DNA of 5,309 nucleotides from Planctomycetaceae bacterium (lineage in GTDB: Bacteria > Planctomycetota > Planctomycetia > Pirellulales > UBA1268). A program made the position numbers and the translations under genes. Position 1 is the first letter of the stretch. Each line of letters opens with the position of its first letter. Shown piece after piece: positions 1 to 5,309 of the stretch. The DNA lies in contig CANGIH010000210.1 in NCBI GenBank assembly GCA_947453875.1, positions 1 to 5,309 of the forward strand, read 5' to 3'. A model generated the notes under the pieces. The model did no database searches. It saw only the letters and a program-made list of their open reading frames with translations, and was not told the DNA's origin.

Positions 1-235
1 CGTCGAGGATGGAACCTCCCCCAAAAAGACGGTCGTGCCTGTTCCCCTCGGCCACGGGATGACTGTCAGCAGATCGACCCGGAACGCTCATGCTCGAGGA
101 CCCTGAGGGATGACTCTTGGGAGGATTTCTCACCAGCTCCGGCCACGTCCCGATACACTAGCGGTTTTCGGCCGGTGGGCAAGCCGACGGAAGGCCTTCC
201 GCCGCCGAATCTGTCCCCATTCCAGGCCGATCGCC
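1..235. other. Upstream region with no defensible gene
   Basis: No complete gene is supported here. One forward frame is open from the left edge to a TGA at 104-106, another to a TGA at 256-258, and the third to a TGA at 60-62. Any of these could be the tail of an upstream gene, but none gives a recognisable motif. Third-position GC in these frames is visibly lower than in the genes downstream, which argues for non-coding DNA. A GAGGA at 96-100 lies nine bases before an ATG at 110 that is in frame with the downstream gene. It could be a real ribosome binding site if that gene starts at 110 rather than 236. I see no convincing promoter, terminator hairpin or repeat. Confidence 0.5.
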
Positions 236-2551
236 ATGGCCAGCCGATCCTTTCCTGATCCCGCCGGGGATTCCGGGGCTGACAAACCTTCCCGGGAAAC
301 GAGCCGGCCGCCGCGGGGGCTCGGGAGCCTTGGCGGCGGAGGAATTTCGGGCAGAGACGACGGCGGGCATGCACCGATCGGTGTCGATCGGGATGCCAGC
401 GGGATCGTCACGCTCACCGTGACGATCCCTGGACGTCGTCACAATGTGATCGACGCCGCTTTCCTTCAGTCGCTCCGTGGCGTGCTCGACGATCTCGACG
501 CCGGCCCGCCCCCCCGCGGGGTCGTGTTGCGATCGGGGCGACCGGGGTCGTTCTTTGCCGGTGCCGATCTCGATCGACTGGAATCGATTCTCGGCGGCGA
601 CGGGGCGGTGATCGAGCAGGCATGCGCCACCGGGCGGGCTCTCTACGGCAGATTCTCCGCGCGTCCCTGGCCTTCGGTCGCGGTCATCGACGGGACCTGC
701 CTCGGGGGGGGGCTCGAGATCGCTCTGGCCTGCGACTACCGCGTCGCCACGAGCGCTGAGAGCACCACGCTCGGTTTTCCCGAGGTGAAGCTCGGGCTGT
801 TGCCGGGGTGGGGGGGCACGGTACGGTTGCCGCGGCTCATCGGTCCGGGGCCGGCGGTGGAGATGATTGCGGCCGGAGAGGCGGTCGATGGCGCCGTCGC
901 AGCCCGCATGGGCCTCGTCGAGACGTGCGTGCCGGCCGGCCGGGCCGACGATGCCGCACGCCTCCTCTTGGAACGGGCCCAGGCGACCGGCGACCATCTT
1001 GTCCGCCGGGAGCGGCAGTCGCGGCCGGTCGATCTCGTGCCGGAGGAACGTGACTTTCTCGAGGCCACGACGGGAGCCGTCATCCAGGGCCGCACCTCAG
1101 GGCATTATCCGGCCCCGCCCGCGATTCTCGAGGCGGTGTTGGCAACATCGACGCTTTCCTTCGACGCCGCTGGCGTCGTCGAGGGGAAGGCATTTGCCGC
1201 ACTGGCCCGATCCCCGGTGGCGAAACAGCTGGTGCGGGTCTTCCGTCTCGGCGAGCGGAATCGTCGCGACAGCGGGGTGGCGGCCGACGACGGATCAGCT
1301 GGTCTGTCCGGGGAGGCTCCCGCCGCCGGCAGCCCAGCCCTCGAAGGCTTCCAGCGTCCGGCGGTGGTCGGTGCCGGAATCATGGGGGCGGGGATCGCCG
1401 CCAGCCACCTCCGGGCCGGCTTCGGTGTCACGCTCTGCGACGTCCAGCCCGAGGCCCTCGCCCGGAGCGTGCCTGAGATTCTCCTGGAGGCGGCGTGGGA
1501 TCGGGCCCTGCGCGCGGCAGATCCGATGCGGGGCCTGCGGCTTGCCGGGCAACTTCGCAGCGCCACTCATGCCTCCGTGCTTGCCGACGCCGATCTTGTC
1601 ATCGAGAGCGTGCTGGAACGAACCGATCTGAAGCGAAAGGTGCTTGCCGAGATCGAGTCGATCGTCGGCCCCGACGCCGTGATCGCCACCAACACCTCGA
1701 CCAACCCCATCGCCAAGCTCGCCGAATCGCTCCGCGACCCGACCCGCTTCTGCGGGTTCCACTTCTTCAATCCGGTCAGGAGGATGATGCTCGTCGAGGT
1801 GGTCCGCGGCCCGGCGACCTCCGACCTCACCGTCGCCCGCGCCGTCGCCCATGCCAAGCGGCTCGGCAAATGCCCGATCGTGGTCCGCGACAGCCCGGGG
1901 TTTCTCGTCAACCGGATGCTCATGCCCTACCTGCACGAGTCGGTGGAGATGCTCCGCGAGGGGATCGACGCCCGGCGCATCGATCGTGCCGCACGTGCCT
2001 TCGGGATGCCGATGGGGCCGCTCGAACTCTACGACATGATCGGCCTCGACACGGCGTTCTACGCGGGGCTCATCCTCAACGACGCCTATGGCGACCGCAT
2101 CGAACCATCACCCGTGATCCCGGCGATGGTGAAGTCGGGACGGCTCGGGCGGAAGACCGCCGCCGGGTTCTACCGGTACTCCGGGAGTGGCCCACGGGCG
2201 CGGATCGAACGGCCCGACGAAGGGGTGGCCGCCGTCGTCGCCCCCTATGCATTACCGGCCCGCGACAACGACGACCGGGCGATCATCGACCGGCTCATCC
2301 TGCCGATGGTCCTCGAGGCGACACGCGTGCTTGACGAGGGGATCGTCCGCGATGGCTGCGACGTCGATCTGGCGGTGATCCACGCCCTCGGATTCCCCCC
2401 CTTCCGCGGCGGGTTGCTCGCCTGGGCCGACACCCTCGGTGCGCCCGCCATCATCGATCGACTCGGCAAACTCGCCGACCTCGGGGTGCGGATGAAGCCG
2501 ACGCCGAGGCTCGAGTCACTGGCCCGCACCGGTGGCCGGTTCACCGACTGA
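236..2551 (+). CDS. fadJ: FadJ/FadB-type bifunctional enoyl-CoA hydratase / 3-hydroxyacyl-CoA dehydrogenase
   Basis: This is the cytosolic multifunctional enzyme of beta-oxidation, which hydrates 2-enoyl-CoA and then oxidises the 3-hydroxyacyl-CoA with NAD+. From the ATG at 236 it has 771 residues; E. coli FadJ/FadB have about 715-730. A crotonase domain spans about 51-250, with oxyanion-hole AGAD (108-111), GGGLE (157-161, catalytic E161) and FPEVKLG (181-187, catalytic E183). A helical stretch with GHYPAP follows, then a low-complexity Ala/Gly linker (about 345-374). The NAD-binding domain begins with GAGIMG (379-384) and D402; S488, H509 in HFFNP, E521 and N559 match the dehydrogenase active site. 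Two C-terminal dehydrogenase repeats follow (GRLGRKTAAGFYRY at 635-648; GFPPFRGG at 719-726). The hydratase half resembles FadJ and parts of the dehydrogenase half resemble FadB, so the symbol is approximate. The start is uncertain: 110 has a better ribosome site, but codons 110-235 look non-coding. No normal start codon follows until GTG 419, inside the first crotonase strand. Confidence 0.93.
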   Translation: MASRSFPDPAGDSGADKPSRETSRPPRGLGSLGGGGISGRDDGGHAPIGVDRDASGIVTLTVTIPGRRHNVIDAAFLQSLRGVLDDLDAGPPPRGVVLRSGRPGSFFAGADLDRLESILGGDGAVIEQACATGRALYGRFSARPWPSVAVIDGTCLGGGLEIALACDYRVATSAESTTLGFPEVKLGLLPGWGGTVRLPRLIGPGPAVEMIAAGEAVDGAVAARMGLVETCVPAGRADDAARLLLERAQATGDHLVRRERQSRPVDLVPEERDFLEATTGAVIQGRTSGHYPAPPAILEAVLATSTLSFDAAGVVEGKAFAALARSPVAKQLVRVFRLGERNRRDSGVAADDGSAGLSGEAPAAGSPALEGFQRPAVVGAGIMGAGIAASHLRAGFGVTLCDVQPEALARSVPEILLEAAWDRALRAADPMRGLRLAGQLRSATHASVLADADLVIESVLERTDLKRKVLAEIESIVGPDAVIATNTSTNPIAKLAESLRDPTRFCGFHFFNPVRRMMLVEVVRGPATSDLTVARAVAHAKRLGKCPIVVRDSPGFLVNRMLMPYLHESVEMLREGIDARRIDRAARAFGMPMGPLELYDMIGLDTAFYAGLILNDAYGDRIEPSPVIPAMVKSGRLGRKTAAGFYRYSGSGPRARIERPDEGVAAVVAPYALPARDNDDRAIIDRLILPMVLEATRVLDEGIVRDGCDVDLAVIHALGFPPFRGGLLAWADTLGAPAIIDRLGKLADLGVRMKPTPRLESLARTGGRFTD

Positions 2552-2589
2552 TTCCCCCCCCGTCTCTGCCTTCCCCTCCGGCTCCTCCC
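2552..2589 (+). other. Pyrimidine-rich fadJ-fadA spacer without a Shine-Dalgarno site
   Basis: The 38 bases between the fadJ stop and the fadA ATG contain only four purines, all G, and include a run of eight C (2554-2561). No Shine-Dalgarno-like sequence precedes the ATG at 2590, unlike the ligase gene downstream. The start is therefore reached by a non-SD mechanism, by coupling from the upstream gene, or is misplaced. No hairpin is possible with so few purines, so an intrinsic terminator is excluded. A C-rich, G-poor stretch resembles the composition favoured by Rho, but it is short and this is only a suggestion. Confidence 0.6.
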
Positions 2590-3783
2590 ATGCCCGACTC
2601 CCTCCTCCCCCGCGATCCCGAACAGACGCCCGTGATCGTCTCCTGCTGCCGGACGGCGATCGGCCGGTCTCACGCCGAGCGGGGCGTGTTCCGTCATGTC
2701 CGTGGCGACGAACTGGCCACCGCTGCCGTCGCGGCGGCGGTGGAACGCAGCGGCGTCGATCCGGCGAGCGTCGAGGATCTCCTCCTCGGAGCGACGCAGC
2801 AACGGGGTGAACTCGGCGGCAACGTCGCCAAGGCGGTGGCACTGATGGCGGGGCTGCCGCTCACGACGGCCGGCGTGACGATCAACCGGCTGTGCGGCTC
2901 GGGGATCGAGGCGCTGCTCCAGGCAAGCCGGTCGATCATCGCCGGGGCCGAGAATGTGCAGGTGGTCGCCGGGGTGGAGCACATGCATCACCAGCCGATG
3001 GATGCCGGGGTCGATTTCCATCCCAAGGTCGTCGCCCGATCGAGCCGCGGGATGCTTTCGATGGGGATGACGGCGGAAAATCTCGCCGCGGTCTCCGGCA
3101 TCAGTCGCCGTCGCCAGGAGGAGTACGCGCTTGAGAGCCATGCCCGCGCCGCACGGGCCGGTGACGGTGGGGCGTTCGCCGCGGAGATCGTGCCGGTGCT
3201 CGGCCACGACGAGCGGGGGGGGCTCGTCGAGGCGCAGGTCGATCAGGCGGTGCGCCGCGACACGACCCTCGAGGCCATGGCCCGACTTGAGCCGGCGTTT
3301 CTGCCCCGGGTCGGCACGGTGACGGCCGCCACGAGCGCTCCGCTGAGTGACGGTGCCGCGGCGCTGGTCGTCATGTCGCTGGCCGAGGCGCGGCGGCAGC
3401 GGATTGTGCCGCTGGCCCGCGTCGTGGCAGGCGCCGTCGTCGGCGTGCCACCGGCGGTCATGGGAACCGGACCGGTGGCGGCGACTGGCAAACTCCTGTC
3501 GCGGGTCGGGATCAATCTGGCCGCGATTGACCTGGTCGAACTCAACGAGGCGTTCGCCGCCCAGACGCTCAGTTGCATCGATTCGCTCGGCCTCGATCCG
3601 GCGAAGGTCAACGTCCGCGGCGGGGCGCTGGCCATCGGCCACCCGCTCGGTGCCAGTGGCGTGCGGATCGTCACCACGCTCGTCCATGCGATGCGCGACC
3701 GTGGCGACCGACTCGGCCTGGCGACGATGTGCATCGGACTCGGACAGGGAATCGCGGTCCTCCTCGAGGGGATCGACCCGTGA
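2590..3783 (+). CDS. fadA: FadA-type acetyl-CoA acyltransferase (3-ketoacyl-CoA thiolase)
   Basis: This enzyme performs the last step of each beta-oxidation round: CoA-dependent cleavage of 3-ketoacyl-CoA to acetyl-CoA and a shortened acyl-CoA. It has 397 residues, close to the roughly 390 of the family. The nucleophile is C102 in NRLCGSG (99-105). NEAFA lies at 319-323, the catalytic H351 is in GHPLGASG (350-357), and the second cysteine C381 is in CIGLGQG (381-387). The GVEHMHHQPMDAGVDFHP loop (128-145), the CIGLGQG form and the NRLCGS signature are those of FadA, not of the biosynthetic PhaA/AtoB thiolases. This fits a partner for the preceding FadJ/FadB-like protein, with which FadA-type thiolases form an alpha2-beta2 multienzyme complex; complex formation here is inferred. 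The ATG at 2590 follows the upstream stop by 38 bases, leaves about 13 residues before the first conserved strand, and has no ribosome site. The stop overlaps the next gene's start. An eight-G run (3215-3222) encodes part of a surface-type ERGGL segment. Confidence 0.95.
   Translation: MPDSLLPRDPEQTPVIVSCCRTAIGRSHAERGVFRHVRGDELATAAVAAAVERSGVDPASVEDLLLGATQQRGELGGNVAKAVALMAGLPLTTAGVTINRLCGSGIEALLQASRSIIAGAENVQVVAGVEHMHHQPMDAGVDFHPKVVARSSRGMLSMGMTAENLAAVSGISRRRQEEYALESHARAARAGDGGAFAAEIVPVLGHDERGGLVEAQVDQAVRRDTTLEAMARLEPAFLPRVGTVTAATSAPLSDGAAALVVMSLAEARRQRIVPLARVVAGAVVGVPPAVMGTGPVAATGKLLSRVGINLAAIDLVELNEAFAAQTLSCIDSLGLDPAKVNVRGGALAIGHPLGASGVRIVTTLVHAMRDRGDRLGLATMCIGLGQGIAVLLEGIDP
3766..3772 (+). 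promoter_or_regulatory. Shine-Dalgarno site for the acyl-CoA ligase gene
   Basis: GAGGGGA lies at the end of fadA, seven bases before the GTG at 3780. The spacing and purine content fit a ribosome binding site. It decides the ligase start in favour of GTG 3780 over the in-frame ATG at 3810, which has no comparable site. Confidence 0.6.
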
Positions 3784-5309
3784 CGCCCCGTTCGGCGGCC
3801 CGGCCGGCAATGGCCCCAAAGCCCGGCGGTGGCGCCCCGACCAGGCTCGTCGACCTGCTGCGGGCCCGCGTCGACGAGGCTGCTGGCCGCCCCGCGTTGG
3901 CCACGATGCCGCGTCCCGACATGAGGCAGGTCACCTGGACCTGGCTCGAGGTGGCGGCTGCGGCCGTCGAACTCGCCGGACGGATCGAGGCGGCAGGTCT
4001 TGGCCGTGGTGACCGGGTCGTGCACATCGGCACCCACTCCGTCGACTGGGTCGTCGTCGATCTCGCCTGCCTCCTCGCCGGCGTCGTCCAGGCGGCGCTT
4101 CATGTCGATGCTCCGCGCGAGGAACTGCACCGGCAGATCGCCTGGTTGTCTCCGTCAGGCATCGTGACCAGTGGCGAGGAGGGGCCGATCCCACCCTCCG
4201 ACACCGCACGCCTGCTCGGTGTGGTGGGTGATCCGCGGCGTGTCATCGATCTCCGCTGGCCGGCGCCACGGGGCGGGATGCGGTTCACCCCGCCCGCTCT
4301 CGGGCTGCGGTCGGAGGGGTGGCGGACGCTGGCCGCCGATCCTTCACTGCTCCGCACCGAACTCGCCAGACGCTGCGATGCCACCGATCCCGACGCCGCG
4401 GCGATGATCTTCCTCTCCTCCGGAACCACCGGCGAGCCGCGGGGCTACGTCCACTCGCAGCGGTCGCTGCTCACCAATGCGCTGGCCGCCGCGGAGGTGT
4501 TTCTCGAGGAACCGGATGACGTCCGGCTGGCGTGGCTTCCGATGAGTCACGCGCTCGCCTGCACCGGCGACCTTTCCACGGCGCTGGTCCGCGGTGGCTG
4601 TCTCAATGTCGTCCCTGATCGGCGGCAGGTCCTCGACGCCTGCCGCTTCCTCCCCCCGACGGTGATCCTCGGCGTGCCGGCGTTCTATGAACGCCTCGAG
4701 CGGGGCGTGGTGTCGGGGGCGATTCCCGATCTCGCCGCGGCCCTCGGAGGACGGGTGCGAGTCTGTGTCTCTGGCGGCGCACCGCTCCGGGAGCGGACGC
4801 AGGCGGCCTTTGCCGCACGGGGAGTGTCGGTCGTCGAGGGCTATGGCCTCGCCGAGGCTGGGCCGGTGGTGGCACTCGACAACCCGCGCGGATACCGGAG
4901 CGGATTCGTCGGCAGACCGCTTGCCGGGATCGACGTCCGTCTCGATACCCGCGGCCAACTCCTCGTCCGCACCCCCTCGCGGGCTCTCGAGGTCCTCGTG
5001 CCCCCCTCACTGCAGAAGGAAGCCCCTGCCGGCGGCCGGGCGACTGCAGATGCCGACAGCGGCTGGATCGCCACCGGTGACACCGCCGAGATTGCCGCCG
5101 ACGGGCGGCTCCGGATCACCGGCCGAGTCGTCGACACACTCGTCCTCTCGAGTGGTGCGAAGGTGGCACCCGCCGCAGTGGAAAGGGCACTGGCCGAGGA
5201 TGGCATCGTGGCCCAGGTGTGTGTCTGCGGCGATCGGCTCCTGGCCCCAGTGGCGCTGGTGGTGCCCGAGCCCATGGTCCTCCGTGCCGCCCTCAAGTCG
5301 CTCGGTATC
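3780..5309 (+). CDS. AMP-forming acyl-CoA synthetase (AMP-binding enzyme), partial at right edge
   Basis: This ANL-superfamily enzyme would activate a carboxylic acid with ATP to an acyl-adenylate and pass it to CoA, feeding the beta-oxidation genes upstream. The frame is open for 510 codons from GTG 3780 to the window edge, with no stop. The N-terminal subdomain shows GDRV and the WVVVDLACLLAG helix (about 77-101). The P-loop is FLSSGTTGEPRG (211-222), followed by LPMSHAL (253-259), YGLAEAG (355-361), GWIATGD with D434, and GRVVD (448-452), after which the mobile C-terminal domain begins. The catalytic lysine near the C-terminus lies beyond the window, so roughly the last 60-100 residues are missing. 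The P-loop ends in Arg (R221) where Lys is usual, and the A5 motif has Ala (A358) where Thr is typical. A fatty-acid substrate is inferred from the neighbours; an aromatic or branched acid is possible. The start overlaps the fadA stop as GTGA, which suggests translational coupling. Confidence 0.92.
   Translation, partial: MTPRSAARPAMAPKPGGGAPTRLVDLLRARVDEAAGRPALATMPRPDMRQVTWTWLEVAAAAVELAGRIEAAGLGRGDRVVHIGTHSVDWVVVDLACLLAGVVQAALHVDAPREELHRQIAWLSPSGIVTSGEEGPIPPSDTARLLGVVGDPRRVIDLRWPAPRGGMRFTPPALGLRSEGWRTLAADPSLLRTELARRCDATDPDAAAMIFLSSGTTGEPRGYVHSQRSLLTNALAAAEVFLEEPDDVRLAWLPMSHALACTGDLSTALVRGGCLNVVPDRRQVLDACRFLPPTVILGVPAFYERLERGVVSGAIPDLAAALGGRVRVCVSGGAPLRERTQAAFAARGVSVVEGYGLAEAGPVVALDNPRGYRSGFVGRPLAGIDVRLDTRGQLLVRTPSRALEVLVPPSLQKEAPAGGRATADADSGWIATGDTAEIAADGRLRITGRVVDTLVLSSGAKVAPAAVERALAEDGIVAQVCVCGDRLLAPVALVVPEPMVLRAALKSLGI

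Noticed and set aside
154..159. TACACT as a possible -10 promoter element before ATG 236
   Set aside because: No acceptable -35 element lies at 16-18 bases, and a single weak hexamer is expected by chance.
1..258. Forward frame open from the left edge to TGA 256-258, as a possible upstream gene tail
   Set aside because: Third-position GC is much lower than in the real genes, the translation shows no motif, and it would overlap the fadJ start region. A real tail cannot be excluded.
369..422. ATG at 369 as a FadJ start in another phase
   Set aside because: That frame stops at the TGA at 420-422 after 17 codons and would need a frameshift to reach the hydratase frame; the homologous frame is already open through this region.
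158..997. Minus-strand open frame (279 codons) opposite the 5' part of fadJ
   Set aside because: Low-complexity Arg/Pro/Gly-rich translation with no motif; it overlaps the hydratase domain, whose catalytic motifs are intact on the + strand.
1495..2334. Plus-strand open frame in another phase inside fadJ (279 codons)
   Set aside because: Arg- and Pro-rich translation with no domain. The overlapping frame holds the NAD-binding domain with all its key residues.
3810..3812. ATG as an alternative ligase start
   Set aside because: It has no ribosome site, while GTG 3780 has GAGGGGA at good spacing and overlaps the fadA stop in a typical coupled arrangement.
2245..3819. Long minus-strand open frame (524 codons) opposite the end of fadJ and all of fadA
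   Set aside because: It lies antisense to two well-supported enzymes. The translation is Arg/His/Asp/Gly-rich with no recognisable domain, as expected from the complement of GC-biased codons.

Overview
This window is a compact, one-strand fatty-acid beta-oxidation gene cluster from a high-GC bacterium. Three genes run head to tail on the + strand: a two-domain FadJ/FadB-type enoyl-CoA hydratase / 3-hydroxyacyl-CoA dehydrogenase (236-2551), a FadA-type 3-ketoacyl-CoA thiolase (2590-3783), and an AMP-forming acyl-CoA synthetase that runs off the right edge (3780-5309). The strong G/C preference at third codon positions and a Shine-Dalgarno-like site in front of only some genes would fit a planctomycete or another high-GC free-living heterotroph. 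No taxon-specific marker is present, so the lineage is a guess.

Region by region: positions 1-235 hold no gene I can defend. The three forward frames there are open for various lengths, but third-position GC is clearly lower than downstream, so this is most likely intergenic or leader DNA, perhaps with the tail of an upstream gene. The fadJ-like gene has all expected catalytic residues of both activities, plus a non-homologous, Gly/Arg/Pro-rich N-terminal extension whose start is uncertain (110 or 236). A 38-base, almost purely pyrimidine spacer separates it from fadA. The fadA stop codon overlaps the GTG start of the ligase gene (GTGA), which indicates translational coupling.

Together the genes would activate a carboxylic acid to its CoA thioester (ligase), hydrate and oxidise the 2-enoyl-CoA (FadJ-like), and release acetyl-CoA by thiolysis (FadA). 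The one core step missing here is the acyl-CoA dehydrogenase, which may lie outside the window. I found no RNA gene, CRISPR array, mobile element or clear intrinsic terminator, and no convincing sign of a novel system. The points worth a second look are the FadJ N-terminus, the long G-tracts inside coding motifs, the C/T-rich fadJ-fadA spacer, and unusual residues in the ligase adenylation motifs.
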